A stretch of DNA of 44,788 nt, taken from contig JAQIBS010000196.1 of NCBI GenBank assembly GCA_027858965.1, positions 1 through 44,788 on the forward strand, written 5' to 3'. Below are positions 8,470 through 17,184 of this stretch, in pieces (the first letter of the stretch is position 1; every line of letters begins with the position of its first letter). The translations under genes and the position numbers were made by a program. This stretch comes from Kiritimatiellia bacterium. Its GTDB lineage: Bacteria; Verrucomicrobiota; Kiritimatiellia; RFP12; UBA1067. The notes beneath the pieces are model-generated. The model worked only from the letters and a program-made list of their open reading frames with translations, was not told the origin of the DNA and made no database searches.

Positions 8470-9060
8470 TTATTTTCGTGTCAGTTGTTTTTTTCTCTTT
8501 TTAATAATGAAATGGCCGGTAATAATTAAGATCAATATAACCCCTCCCACAGTCCAACGCATGACAGGGTCATCCAGATAGGCGAGAACCTGATCTCCTA
8601 TCAAAGCAGTAGCATAAAGATAAACCAGGGTCTGCAGCAATGCCGCCCCGGTGAGGATTGCCAGAAACTTCAGGACTTTATAGTGCGTGGCACCAGCCGC
8701 AACATAAGCAAGCGTCCGGGCCCCCGGGAAAAAGCGGGCCGCAACAATGGCTTTAATGGCATGCATCAGGAAGTATCCCTTCATCCTCTCAAGCCGTTCG
8801 GCATTGATCCAACGACGGTTAACACAAAAAACCATGGCATAGCGGCCAATTATATAGAGCCCCAAATCGCCCAGAATGCTTCCCGCCATCATGGCAATGA
8901 AGGCGGTCCACCAGCCAATATGGCCAGCTGCCACCAGTAAACCAACCGCACAACGGGCCGGATCCTCAAGAAAACAGACCCCAATCGTTATTAAAATACC
9001 CAACAGCCAGTTATTACCGACAAGTTGCTCACACAAATCAGAAAACGATGCATCACTCAC
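8470..9060 (-). CDS. DedA family membrane protein
   Basis: This 196-aa polytopic inner-membrane protein belongs to the DedA/SNARE-associated (VTT) family, whose members are linked to lipid flipping and envelope homeostasis. Diagnostic features are the N-terminal re-entrant segment with FLEDPARCAVGLLVAAG, GDLGLYIIGRYA, and the RFFPGARTLAYVAAG motif with the conserved Arg and Gly residues. A final hydrophobic helix is followed by a basic tail (KKRKKQ). Its start lies 3 nt after the rmuC stop, so it is probably co-transcribed and translationally coupled. The substrate is unknown. Confidence 0.9.
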   Translation of the reverse strand: MSDASFSDLCEQLVGNNWLLGILITIGVCFLEDPARCAVGLLVAAGHIGWWTAFIAMMAGSILGDLGLYIIGRYAMVFCVNRRWINAERLERMKGYFLMHAIKAIVAARFFPGARTLAYVAAGATHYKVLKFLAILTGAALLQTLVYLYATALIGDQVLAYLDDPVMRWTVGGVILILIITGHFIIKKRKKQLTRK

Positions 9061-9063
9061 AAA

Positions 9064-10260
9064 CTACTCCTCAAGTACCTTTTCCGCACTGAGACTCTCA
9101 GGCAGATCCTCAACACTACGCAACTTACGGGTCATCGCCCGGGTACGTATTTCCGCACTCTTCAATATTTTATCAGCGTCCTCAATCTTCCGCTGTACCT
9201 TCTCAAAAACAGAACCAAACTTCATAAATTCGCTCTTAACCGCCGCCAGCACCTGCCAGACCTCACTGCTTCGCTTCTCAATAGCGAGAGTTCTGAAGCC
9301 CATCTGTAGACTGTTCAAGAGAGCGGTCAGGGTCGTAGGCCCGGCAATCGTAATACGGAAATCCCTCTGGATTTCATCAACAAGCCCGGGGCAGCGCAGG
9401 ATCTCGGCATATAAGCCCTCAATCGGCAGGAACATAATCGCGAAATCGGTTGTATGCGGCGGAGCCAGGTATTTACAAATTTCCCTGGCTGAATCCTTAA
9501 CTCTCCGTTCCAGCTGCCGCAAAGCAACATCAGCACCGGCCTTGTCAGCACTCTCAACAGCCAGCTGCAGCCGTTCGTAATCCTCTTTCGGAAACTTGGA
9601 GTCAATCGGCAGCCAGACCGGGGCACGATCATCATCTCTACCGGGCAGCTTGATCGCAAATTCAACCAGATCGCGTGTCTGCGGATTGGTTTTGACATTA
9701 CGCCCATACTGATCAACAGTAAGAGTCTCAGCAAGAATTGCCTCCAGCTGATACTCCCCCCAGGTTCCGCGAGCCTTAACATTTGTCAACACCCGCTTGA
9801 GATCACCCACTCCTGTTGCCAACTGCTGCATCTCGCCCAATCCACGGGCAACGTCTTCAAGACGCTTACTAACCTGTTCAAAGCTCTCACCCAGCCGTTT
9901 TTCGAGGGTATTGTGCAGCTTTTCATCAACCGTACAACGCATCTCCTCCAGCTTCACAGCATTCTCTCCTCGCATCTTCTCCAGGCTCTCCGCAAGCGTA
10001 CCCCTTACCGACTCAAGCTGCTTGCCCTGAGTATCTGCCAAACGGCTGTGAGCTTCAGCCAACTCCCTGCGCTGCTGAACAGCCTCTTCGCGCAGCCCCC
10101 TGGCCTCATTACTTTGAGAACTCTGCTGACGGGAAAGTTCCTGCCGCAAGGCCTCCTCCAGCTTGTTAATATCGTCACCTGAGGCAGCTTTTCTCATCAA
10201 AAGCAATGCCAGCAAAACAACAATCAGCACAAGCAGGCAAATAATTACAATATTCCACAT
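9064..10260 (-). CDS. rmuC: DNA recombination protein RmuC
   Basis: The 398-aa protein has an N-terminal membrane helix (about residues 3-23), a long Glu/Gln/Arg-rich coiled coil (about 30-150), and the RmuC nuclease-like domain. That domain is marked by RGTWGEYQLEAILAE, LPIDSKFPKEDYERL and DFAIMFLPIEGLYAE. RmuC limits rearrangements at short inverted repeats in E. coli, which is notable in a genome so rich in them. No strong Shine-Dalgarno is seen before the ATG. dedA-like follows after 3 nt. Confidence 0.95.
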   Translation of the reverse strand: MWNIVIICLLVLIVVLLALLLMRKAASGDDINKLEEALRQELSRQQSSQSNEARGLREEAVQQRRELAEAHSRLADTQGKQLESVRGTLAESLEKMRGENAVKLEEMRCTVDEKLHNTLEKRLGESFEQVSKRLEDVARGLGEMQQLATGVGDLKRVLTNVKARGTWGEYQLEAILAETLTVDQYGRNVKTNPQTRDLVEFAIKLPGRDDDRAPVWLPIDSKFPKEDYERLQLAVESADKAGADVALRQLERRVKDSAREICKYLAPPHTTDFAIMFLPIEGLYAEILRCPGLVDEIQRDFRITIAGPTTLTALLNSLQMGFRTLAIEKRSSEVWQVLAAVKSEFMKFGSVFEKVQRKIEDADKILKSAEIRTRAMTRKLRSVEDLPESLSAEKVLEE

Positions 10261-10344
10261 AGGCGCTGATTCTCAAGGATTTATAACAGGATGTCAATTG
10301 CCATTAATTCATTGCCGTTAATTAACTAAGGCGAGCTCTGCCCG

Positions 10345-10402
10345 CAACCCAGCTTGTAGCCAGCTGTATTTGCTACCAGCTACAGACTACCAGCTACCAG
10401 CT
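10345..10402. repeat. 7-bp array of CTACCAG/AGCTTGT words
   Basis: The units CTACCAG, CTACAGA, CTACCAG, CTACCAG run in register, preceded by the near-complement AGCTTGTAGCCAGCTG, so a hairpin can form. The same element with the same leading words (CTCTGCCCGCAACCCAG) occurs at 19512-19622. Confidence 0.85.
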
Positions 10403-10460
10403 CAAATTGCTGCTTCAATTTCTTGTTTTTTATGACAGGAGTTGATGTTATAGCAACTAA

Positions 10461-10500
10461 AGATATTACTCTGTGAACTCTGTGCCTCTGTGAGAGATAA
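10461..10500. repeat. Partial CTCTGTG-type interspersed element
   Basis: The words AGATATTACTCTGTGAACTC and TGTGCCTCTGTGAGAG match one arm of the larger elements at 29569-29690 and 35829-35951. Confidence 0.85.
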
Positions 10501-10523
10501 AAAAGTGCATAAAAAAATCCTGT

Positions 10524-10560
10524 CAAAAAAGAGCCGGAATCGTTTTACGGATCCCGGCTC
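10524..10560 (-). terminator. Intrinsic terminator downstream of degP
   Basis: On the minus strand GAGCCGGGATC pairs with GATTCCGGCTC (11 bp, one wobble) around a CGTAAAAC loop, followed by TTTTTTG. It lies about 120 bp beyond the degP stop, after a CA-rich spacer. Confidence 0.9.
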
Positions 10561-10587
10561 TGCATGACAGGAGTGGTCTATATATGA

Positions 10588-10680
10588 ATTATGTGTGTGT
10601 GTGTTGTTTAAATATTTATTGTGTGTGTGTTGTGTTATGTGTTGTATGTGTGTGTGTTATGTGTTATGTGTGTGTTGTTA
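10588..10680. repeat. TG/CA microsatellite-like tract in the degP 3' region
   Basis: About 90 bp made of TGTG, TTATG and TTGTG words with no cytosine on the plus strand. On the degP transcript it is a C/A-rich spacer with almost no G, lying between the stop codon and the terminator. The Cys-rich reading on the plus strand is an artefact of this composition. Confidence 0.85.
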
Positions 10681-12123
10681 TGAAAAAATCAAGTTAATAA
10701 AAATCGTTGTCTTTCCAGCTTTCACTCTCAGCAGCATTCTTCCATCCTTTGATTTCTCTGCCGCCTTCTCAAAGTCACTAAGGTTTGTTACAACCTGTCG
10801 GTTAACCTCCAGTATAAGCATCCCAACCTTCAGCCCCTGCTCCTCAGCTTCTGACCCGGAATAAACCTCCGTGACAACCAATCCCTCTTCATTTCTGTAT
10901 CCAAGATGCTCTGCAATCTGATCATCAAGTGGTTGAAGCTTAAAACCAACCTTCTCTAAAATCTGCTCCTTCTGATCATCTGATACATCGTCACCAGGCA
11001 TCAAGCCAACCTTCAATGTGAGATCTTTGCGTTTCCCGTTTCTCATTATTGCCAGCTTGACTTCTTTGTTAGGCATAATGCGTGCCACATCATTACGAAA
11101 ACTCGAATTGTCCTTTATTTTTTTTCCATTCAGTTCAACCAGTATATCACCGCTCTTAATTCCAGCCTTATCAGCAGGGGCATCCTTCATCACATCGGCT
11201 ATCAAAACACCGCCGGACTGATCATGTCCAAATGACAGTGCCATCTCCTTTGTGACCTCACCGGGGTTAAGGTAAACACCTATGTAACCTCTTTTAACAT
11301 AACCATTTGAGACAAGTTGATCTTTTATATTAAGAGCCATGTCGATGGGCACAGCAAAGCCGATTCCCATATAACCACCGCTCTGGCTATAAATTGCAGT
11401 ATTGATACCCATCACCTCTCCGTCAACGTTCAGAAGAGGGCCACCTGAGTTACCAGGATTTATAGCGGCATCGGTCTGTATGAAATCTTCATAATCGGTA
11501 ATACCGATATTACTGCGTCCTTTAGCACTCACAACGCCCACAGTTAGTGTCTTATTGAGTCCAAAAGGATTCCCTATGGCAATCACCCACTCACCTATAT
11601 CAAGCTTATCTACATCCCCTGTCTTGAGAAAGGGCAGTTCATCGGCTTCAATTTTAATCAAGGCAACCTCAGTTCTGGGATCAGCTCCAATTCTTTTCGC
11701 ATCAAACTCCCTGCCATCGCCCAGCTTAACCGTTATCTTATCCATATCACCCACGACATGGGTGTTTGTTAAAATATAGCCATCTTTACTTATAAGAAAT
11801 CCAGATCCCTGCCCAATCTGCTTATAGGTCTGAGGATTCCGCCCCCCTCTTGGCTGATGATATCCACGTCCATTCGGATTAAGACGCTGCTGAGGCGCAT
11901 CTCCGAAAAAATCAAATAGATTGCCATAGCGCTGCATACCGCGTATAGGCACCTCTTTTTCAACCTTAATATATACAACAGCGGGGGTAGCCGCTTTGGC
12001 TACAACTGAAAAACCTTTTGAAAAATCCAACCCTTTTCCATTAGCACTCAGATTCACAGCCATTACAGCCATTAATATAACAGAAAGATAACCAACCCTG
12101 TTTTTCAGAAAATCTAAATTCAT
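10678..12123 (-). CDS. degP: DegP/HtrA (Do) family periplasmic serine protease
   Basis: This 481-aa envelope protease/chaperone degrades misfolded periplasmic and outer-membrane proteins. The N-terminal hydrophobic segment (about 11-28) is a signal peptide or anchor. The trypsin-like domain shows His122 (TNTHVVG) and Ser226 (GNSGGPL). At the position of the third triad residue the sequence is TEVALIK, with Glu152 (GAG codon) instead of the usual Asp (TDIALI). Two PDZ domains follow (about 265-355 and 385-475). A Gly/Arg/Gln-rich LA-loop (about 70-100) matches the family. AGGAAT is 8 nt before the start. It neighbours the bamA-ompH-lpxD cluster, as expected for outer-membrane quality control. 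Confidence 0.95.
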   Translation of the reverse strand: MNLDFLKNRVGYLSVILMAVMAVNLSANGKGLDFSKGFSVVAKAATPAVVYIKVEKEVPIRGMQRYGNLFDFFGDAPQQRLNPNGRGYHQPRGGRNPQTYKQIGQGSGFLISKDGYILTNTHVVGDMDKITVKLGDGREFDAKRIGADPRTEVALIKIEADELPFLKTGDVDKLDIGEWVIAIGNPFGLNKTLTVGVVSAKGRSNIGITDYEDFIQTDAAINPGNSGGPLLNVDGEVMGINTAIYSQSGGYMGIGFAVPIDMALNIKDQLVSNGYVKRGYIGVYLNPGEVTKEMALSFGHDQSGGVLIADVMKDAPADKAGIKSGDILVELNGKKIKDNSSFRNDVARIMPNKEVKLAIMRNGKRKDLTLKVGLMPGDDVSDDQKEQILEKVGFKLQPLDDQIAEHLGYRNEEGLVVTEVYSGSEAEEQGLKVGMLILEVNRQVVTNLSDFEKAAEKSKDGRMLLRVKAGKTTIFINLIFS

Positions 12124-12150
12124 CTTTTAATTCCTATAAATTTAAAAACT

Positions 12151-12219
12151 GACCATAGCATCACGCATAAGACAACAACCGCTTAAATCTTAACTGACTG
12201 AGTGTATGATGCTATGGTC
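12151..12219. promoter_or_regulatory. 13-bp inverted repeat upstream of degP
   Basis: GACCATAGCATCA (12151-12163) and TGATGCTATGGTC (12207-12219) are perfect complements separated by 43 bp. They lie 28-96 bp before the degP start. There is no T tract, so this could be an operator or an mRNA leader structure rather than a terminator. Confidence 0.65.
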
Positions 12220-12581
12220 AAACGGACCTGTTTATTTTAATTTGCTGTCTCTCAATCAGCATCTCCTATTTAGCTTATGTCGTGCCAACTGGAAAAACCT
12301 TGAGAAATGGTCGATTATTGCAATAAACAAGCGACATGCTGTCAGACATTGCGTCAGAGTGACGCAATAAGGGGTGCGAGAGTGCGAGAGTGCGAGAGTG
12401 CTGGAGGTAGCGCGGTTGGCGCGTTAAACTTTAGCAACGCTCTATGAGCGGCATATGCCACTGATAGAGCATAGCGCATAGCGTTTGTTCTGATTCTTCA
12501 CTATGCCATTCGTCTGCAACACACATCTAGAATTCCAGAATTTAGAATTTTTGAACTTTGACATTTTAGCACTTCAGAACT
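12220..12581. other. Intergenic gap between lpxD and degP
   Basis: No gene is seen. It holds the 8-bp GTGCGAGA array, a weak inverted repeat (GCTCTAT with ATAGAGC near 12439-12470) and the 8-bp TTTTAGCA/AACTCTAG array that runs up to the lpxD stop. The lpxD operon has no obvious intrinsic terminator here. Confidence 0.55.
12375..12406. repeat. 8-bp array GTGCGAGA
   Basis: Three perfect copies and one variant (GTGCTGGA) of an 8-bp unit. Its complement (CTCTCGCAC) appears as a word inside the 8-bp arrays at 37505 and 42820. Confidence 0.9.
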
Positions 12582-12590
12582 CTAGAACTT
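12530..12590. repeat. 8-bp array of AACTTTAG-type words at the lpxD 3' end
   Basis: Degenerate 8-bp units (CATTTTAG, CACTTCAG, AACTCTAG, AACTTATC) lead into and slightly overlap the last codons of lpxD. Related arrays are at 37505-37545 and 42820-42870. Confidence 0.75.
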
Positions 12591-13622
12591 ATCCAGTTCT
12601 TTGACTTTAGCTTCCAGTGCGGCAATTTTCTTTTTCAGTTTAGCCACAGTACGTGGAAGAAGCATAGAAGCCGCCAGCTCGCGTCGAGGAACAGCCGGTA
12701 AACCCAAATAAAATTCACCGGGCGGAAGATCTTTGGTCAATCCGCTGGCAGGACCAAGCTGCGCACGGTCACCAACATTAAGATGCCCTGCCACCCCGGA
12801 CTGAGACCAGATAATACAACCTGAGCCAATTTTCGTACTTCCGGCAATACCGGCCTGGGCAATAATACCGCTGTAATCACCGACCTGCACGTTATGACCA
12901 ATCTGAACAAGGTTGTCAATTTTAACGCTGTTACCGATCTTTGTACGTCCAAACCGGGCACGGTCAATAGTCGTATTACTACCGACTTCAACATCGCTAC
13001 CGATTTCAACGATGCCGATCTGCGGAATTTTTTCAATCGTAATATTACCATCCGCACCGATCTTGGGGTTATAGCCATAACCATCACTTCCGATGCGAAC
13101 TCCCGGATGTAAAATAACGCGCTCACCCAGCAGGCATCCTTCACGAATCGTGACCTGGGGATAAATATGACATTCAGAACCCAATGTCACCCGCTGTCCG
13201 ATAAAGACCTGAGCTTCAATCACACAATGATCACCTACAACCGTACCGTCCTCAATAACGGAAAAGGCTCCCACGTGCACACCCTCACCCAGCTTAACAT
13301 CACTGCCGATCACAGCCGTTGCATGAACTCCCGGCTGACGCACTACCGGAGGCGGCGCAAAAAACTCACCAATCGCCATAAAGGCCTCGCTGGGATCAGC
13401 CACCTTAATCACGACCGGTGCCGCACACTCACCATCCCAGTCAGCTGGCACAATAACGGCCCCGGCTGCGGTACTTTGCAACTGCTTCGCATATTTAACA
13501 TCCCTGAAAAAGGAGATGTCACCCGCTCCAGCCTCTGTTAAATTGGCCATATCCTTGATTTCAACTGATTGATCGCCAACCAGTGCACCGCCAATATGTT
13601 CTGCAATTGCCTTAACATTCAT
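12582..13622 (-). CDS. lpxD: UDP-3-O-(3-hydroxyacyl)glucosamine N-acyltransferase
   Basis: This 346-aa enzyme catalyses the third step of lipid A synthesis, adding the N-linked hydroxyacyl chain from acyl-ACP. An N-terminal uridine-binding domain (about 1-100) precedes a left-handed parallel beta-helix built of hexapeptide repeats (about 105-300). The catalytic His lies in QIGHNVQVGDYSGI (about 235-250). A C-terminal Lys-rich helix (KLKKKIAALEAKVKEL) completes the fold. The gene starts 3 nt after the ompH stop and belongs to the bamA-ompH-lpxD operon, a common arrangement in Gram-negative bacteria. The last codons overlap an 8-bp tandem array. Confidence 0.97.
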   Translation of the reverse strand: MNVKAIAEHIGGALVGDQSVEIKDMANLTEAGAGDISFFRDVKYAKQLQSTAAGAVIVPADWDGECAAPVVIKVADPSEAFMAIGEFFAPPPVVRQPGVHATAVIGSDVKLGEGVHVGAFSVIEDGTVVGDHCVIEAQVFIGQRVTLGSECHIYPQVTIREGCLLGERVILHPGVRIGSDGYGYNPKIGADGNITIEKIPQIGIVEIGSDVEVGSNTTIDRARFGRTKIGNSVKIDNLVQIGHNVQVGDYSGIIAQAGIAGSTKIGSGCIIWSQSGVAGHLNVGDRAQLGPASGLTKDLPPGEFYLGLPAVPRRELAASMLLPRTVAKLKKKIAALEAKVKELDKF

Positions 13623-13625
13623 GAT

Positions 13626-14204
13626 TTATTTCTTCTCCGGCTCAGCAACCTTCTTCTTCGCTGTACGAGCCTTCGGGTCAACGCCCATGCGGGTCAAGAC
13701 ATCATCGGTAATCTCAAGTTTAGGATTAAAATATGCCATTGTGGTACTATCAAGAACGACATTAAATTTTTTCTCCTGCGAATATTTTGTAATCACAGAA
13801 CGGATATCTCCCGTAACCTGACGCAGCAGACGCGAATCCAGATCGCCCAGTTCACTCTGTAGCTTCTGCATCTCAGCACGAAGATCACGATCAGCCTGAG
13901 CCAGCACCTCTCTATGCTTCATTGCCTTATCCTCAGCTTCAGCACGGGCTTTTTCATTGAGAGCAGGATTACGAGATTCCTTAACCAGCTTCTCATAGCC
14001 AGTACGCAGCTCCTCAAAGCGATCACGCTGTTTATCCAGCTTTGCCTGAAACTCCTTCTCCGTCTCCTCCATCAGCTTACGATCTCGTTCCCGACTGGGG
14101 TGAAATCTAACCAAATCAACCATATTAACAACAGCTGTCTTTTCAGCCGCAACCAATACTCCGGCAACCATCACTGCCGTCAAAATCATAAAAACTTTTT
14201 TCAT
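13626..14204 (-). CDS. skp: OmpH/Skp family periplasmic chaperone
   Basis: The 192-aa product has a signal peptide (residues 1-20, ending VLVAAEK). It continues with the OmpH core strand KTAVVNMVDLVRFHP and then a long Glu/Lys/Arg-rich helical hairpin (about 45-140). A C-terminal beta element (NVVLDSTTMAYFNP) completes the trimeric jellyfish fold known for Skp. The extra basic tail (ARTAKKKVAEPEKK) is somewhat long. Skp carries unfolded outer-membrane proteins to BamA, which is encoded directly upstream (18 bp gap). It is in the same operon as bamA and lpxD. Confidence 0.93.
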   Translation of the reverse strand: MKKVFMILTAVMVAGVLVAAEKTAVVNMVDLVRFHPSRERDRKLMEETEKEFQAKLDKQRDRFEELRTGYEKLVKESRNPALNEKARAEAEDKAMKHREVLAQADRDLRAEMQKLQSELGDLDSRLLRQVTGDIRSVITKYSQEKKFNVVLDSTTMAYFNPKLEITDDVLTRMGVDPKARTAKKKVAEPEKK

Positions 14205-14222
14205 ATTAATTTTCCTTTCTGT

Positions 14223-16565
14223 TTATTCAAATCCAATTGCAAAAGAGAACACCTCTTGATCGGAATATTCATCGTCCTCGGTAACCGGTTTAGCAAAGTC
14301 AAAGCGAATCGGGAATCCAGGAATATCAATTCTAAACCCTATACCCGCACTTACGGCGATATCCGACAGCTCAGGATCTAAGGCATCCTTGCCAACTGAA
14401 CCAGCATCTATAAATGTGGCAAAGCGCAAAGCCTTGAAAATAGGGATTGTATACTCCACAGTAGCCAAAATCAGTGTCTGCCCGCCGATCGGTGCGTGAT
14501 CCCCTGTAGCAGAAAAGGCCTTGGGCCCTACATCACGATAATCAAAGCCGCGCAGAGACCGAGGTCCACCAGCAAATAACTTCTCATAAATCGGAACTTC
14601 GCCTTGATAGGCCTCAACCGTTTCAACGCGTCCACGGATGCTCAGCACATGCTTATGCCATGGCATCGGGTACCAGCGACGGTAATTGGCACCCAGAGAG
14701 TAAATTTCGTTGTCGCCAATATTTCCCTCTGAAAGCTCTCCAAAGACAGTCGTCTTATATCCACGTGTCGGTATAAAAGGCTGATCGCGGGTATCATGTG
14801 CCCAGTAAATCCGGATCACACTGTTAATTGCACCGCCATATTGAGCGTCCTGATACCCAAAGTAATCCGTGCCGGCGGCAGGAATAATGGGAGCACCGCC
14901 CGGCGCATCCAGAAAATAACCGGTATCCATGTCATCCATCTCAACCAGTTCAGCTGTATAACGAGCACCAATACGGCCGACCTTAATAGGATATGACAAG
15001 CCAACCGAAGCACCGGAGCGAATCTCATCATAGTTGTCATACCAACGCATTCTGCGATACCCCTCAACCATCAGAGCCAGCGGACGATCCATGAACCACG
15101 GCTCTGTTATAGAAGCCTCAATGGTCTGTCTGCGCGAACCGGCCTCAATTCCAATGCGAGCCTTTTGACCGCCACCTGTAAAGTTCGGCCAATTGAGAAT
15201 ATCGAAGTTGCTCTGGGATATCTCCATAAATCCGACCAGACTATCAATACTCGAAAAACCAGCACCAACCATAAAGTTTCCGGTACGCTGCTCTTCAACC
15301 TCATAAACCAGATCTCTTACGCCGTCTTTCTCGGTCTTCTCGGTATAGTTGCGCACATTCTTGAAGTAGCCCAGATTCTTCAACCTGTTTTCACTTCTTC
15401 CAATTCTGACACCATCCATGATCTCACCAGGATTAACCATCAACTCACGGCGCAACACTTTGTCCTTGGTCTTGTTGTTACCGCGAATAATAATATTATT
15501 AATATAAACCAATCCGCCTTCAACAACATTGTATGTGATCGCCATACGTCCGGGTTTACCTTCAACCGGCTTAATCACAGGACGTACTCTTGTGTCGATA
15601 TAACCGCGTGAAGTATAATACTCACCAATTTTTTTAGCAGAGTCGTTAATACTGCTGCGTCCGGCCACGCCATCAACCGGCAATGTACCTTTCGACAAAA
15701 CCTCACCCTCTGGAAAAAGTTTAACACCCTTGATCGCCGTTGAGTCAACCGAATAAACATCACCTTCGGTTACTTCAAAGACCATGGCGGCTTTGCCTTT
15801 ACTGATTGTTTCCGTAACAGGAAATTCCACTTTGGCATCCAAATACCCCTGATTGTGATAGACCTCTTCAGCCTGCTGGCGGGCATCTTCCAGATCCTGC
15901 GCAGAAACCGGTGTATCCATGAACCATCCTCGCGGATCATACCAAGGGCGCTGACCAAAAGAAGAACGCAACTCTTTGCTATCAATGGAAGAGTTCCCGA
16001 TAAAACGGAAATCTTTAATCTTAACTTGCTCACCCTCTTCAATTATCAATATGACATTGGCTGAACCGGCACCATTCTCAATAGGCTCAATCTTCGCCTC
16101 AACTTTAGCTTCAGGGAAAAATTTCTTGCCATAGGCATCGCGAATCTTGGTAACCTTTTCGGACAAAACTGCCTCATCTATATAATCACCACTCTTCAGC
16201 TCAAAGAGCTTACGAATTTTGCGCTCGCTTAAATAATCAGCCCCCTTGATCGACAGAGGCTCCTGAAAACGAGAACGGCGGCGTACAACATAGATAACAC
16301 GGATTCCATCATCAAGCTTTTCCAGCTCAACACCCGCATAACCAAAGCGACCGGTATCTAAAAGAGAACGCACATCTTTAGACATCGCCTCCTGAGACAC
16401 CTCTTCTCCCGCTTTAACACTGCAGAATGTCAAGACATCCGAAGCGTCAGTTCCTGGCTGGTCAATAACCCGGACAGTCACCTCTTTGATTGTATTAACA
16501 GCACCCATAGCCATACTACAAACAAGCACCGACAACCCCAACATCAAACGTAATGATTTACGCAT
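14223..16565 (-). CDS. bamA: Outer membrane protein assembly factor BamA
   Basis: This 780-aa Omp85 protein inserts beta-barrels into the outer membrane. A signal peptide (1-21) is followed by five POTRA domains (about 25-420; for example KIKDFRFIGNSSI and VYINNIIIRGNNKT) and a 16-strand barrel. The L6 loop motif is present as SLRGFDYRD. The terminal strand ends in FSFAIGFE, so the usual final aromatic residue is followed by one Glu, which is unusual for the beta-signal. AGGAGT lies 7 nt before the start. It is first in the operon with ompH and lpxD. Confidence 0.96.
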   Translation of the reverse strand: MRKSLRLMLGLSVLVCSMAMGAVNTIKEVTVRVIDQPGTDASDVLTFCSVKAGEEVSQEAMSKDVRSLLDTGRFGYAGVELEKLDDGIRVIYVVRRRSRFQEPLSIKGADYLSERKIRKLFELKSGDYIDEAVLSEKVTKIRDAYGKKFFPEAKVEAKIEPIENGAGSANVILIIEEGEQVKIKDFRFIGNSSIDSKELRSSFGQRPWYDPRGWFMDTPVSAQDLEDARQQAEEVYHNQGYLDAKVEFPVTETISKGKAAMVFEVTEGDVYSVDSTAIKGVKLFPEGEVLSKGTLPVDGVAGRSSINDSAKKIGEYYTSRGYIDTRVRPVIKPVEGKPGRMAITYNVVEGGLVYINNIIIRGNNKTKDKVLRRELMVNPGEIMDGVRIGRSENRLKNLGYFKNVRNYTEKTEKDGVRDLVYEVEEQRTGNFMVGAGFSSIDSLVGFMEISQSNFDILNWPNFTGGGQKARIGIEAGSRRQTIEASITEPWFMDRPLALMVEGYRRMRWYDNYDEIRSGASVGLSYPIKVGRIGARYTAELVEMDDMDTGYFLDAPGGAPIIPAAGTDYFGYQDAQYGGAINSVIRIYWAHDTRDQPFIPTRGYKTTVFGELSEGNIGDNEIYSLGANYRRWYPMPWHKHVLSIRGRVETVEAYQGEVPIYEKLFAGGPRSLRGFDYRDVGPKAFSATGDHAPIGGQTLILATVEYTIPIFKALRFATFIDAGSVGKDALDPELSDIAVSAGIGFRIDIPGFPIRFDFAKPVTEDDEYSDQEVFSFAIGFE

Positions 16566-17083
16566 ATAAAAACTCCTGAACTATTCGATTAATAAACGTT
16601 CTTAATTAAAGCGTATTTCATGGTTAAACTCAAGCTCAGATACACGTTCAAGTCATATAATGTCTGTTTTTTTTATAAAACCTTTGATTTAAGAATTTTT
16701 AGCCACACAAAACCGGCAGTTTTGGACTCTTCCGCTTTTGTGTGAGTAACCTTTTTTTAACTCAAGCACCTTGACTGCTGAAATGGCTGTGATAGTTCCT
16801 AAAACTTTAGTTGATACGTGAATATTGGTCTTTGTTGTCGGTATCACAATCGGTATCGAATTGAATCCGATGGTTGCTGTATCCGATAGCGATACCGATA
16901 CCGATACCGATAGCGATTGCGATTGCGATTGCGATTGCGATAGCGATAGCGATGATTCACCCATTAATAACGTACACAAAAAACAAGAAACTGAATGATA
17001 GCAGTTCGGAAGAACCAATACTTTTCATAAATGGTCACACGCAGGACTATTGCCAAACAAATAAACTAAACACAAATAGCGTA
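16566..17083. other. Divergent intergenic region between bamA and fabH
   Basis: No gene is seen. The main content is the GGTATC/CGATAG minisatellite element (16797-16968). The bamA promoter must lie at the left, but no strong match was identified. Confidence 0.55.
16797..16968. repeat. Hexamer minisatellite element, copy 1
   Basis: A shared left flank (GATACGTGAATATTGGTC) leads into GGTATC-type hexamers, a spacer with GATGGTTGCTGTATCCGATA, then a run of CGATAC, CGATTG and CGATAG hexamers, and a shared right flank (GATTCACCCATTAA). The two hexamer runs are roughly complementary, so a hairpin can form. Copy 2 is at 32741-32882 with different hexamer numbers. Confidence 0.92.
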
Positions 17084-17112
17084 TTGTTGTCTCAACATAA
17101 TTTTACTATAAT
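17084..17112 (+). promoter_or_regulatory. Likely promoter of fabH
   Basis: TTGTTG (17084-17089), a 17-bp spacer and a perfect TATAAT (17107-17112) lie about 70 bp before the fabH start. Confidence 0.7.
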
Positions 17113-17184
17113 GATTGTTCGTTAATTGAAGAAATAAGGTTTTTCTAATCATGCAGAGAGCCACAGTTTTCAGGAATATTAATT

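Larger units (their letters stand above)
10261..10523. other. Intergenic gap of interspersed repeats
   Basis: No gene is seen. It holds the CTACCAG 7-bp array (10345-10402) and a partial CTCTGTG-type repeat (10461-10500). The rmuC promoter should lie here; a TATAAA near 10280 on the minus strand is a weak candidate -10. Confidence 0.55.

Noticed and set aside
8876..9580. A 234-codon plus-strand frame
   Set aside because: Antisense to dedA-like and rmuC, Ser/Arg/Thr-rich shadow composition.
10595..10864. A Cys/Val-rich plus-strand frame
   Set aside because: It is produced by the TG microsatellite and then runs antisense through degP.
16874..17125. A plus-strand frame with Ile-Ala/Ile-Pro dipeptide repeats
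   Set aside because: The dipeptides are translated CGATAG hexamers of a minisatellite; no ribosome binding site or family match.
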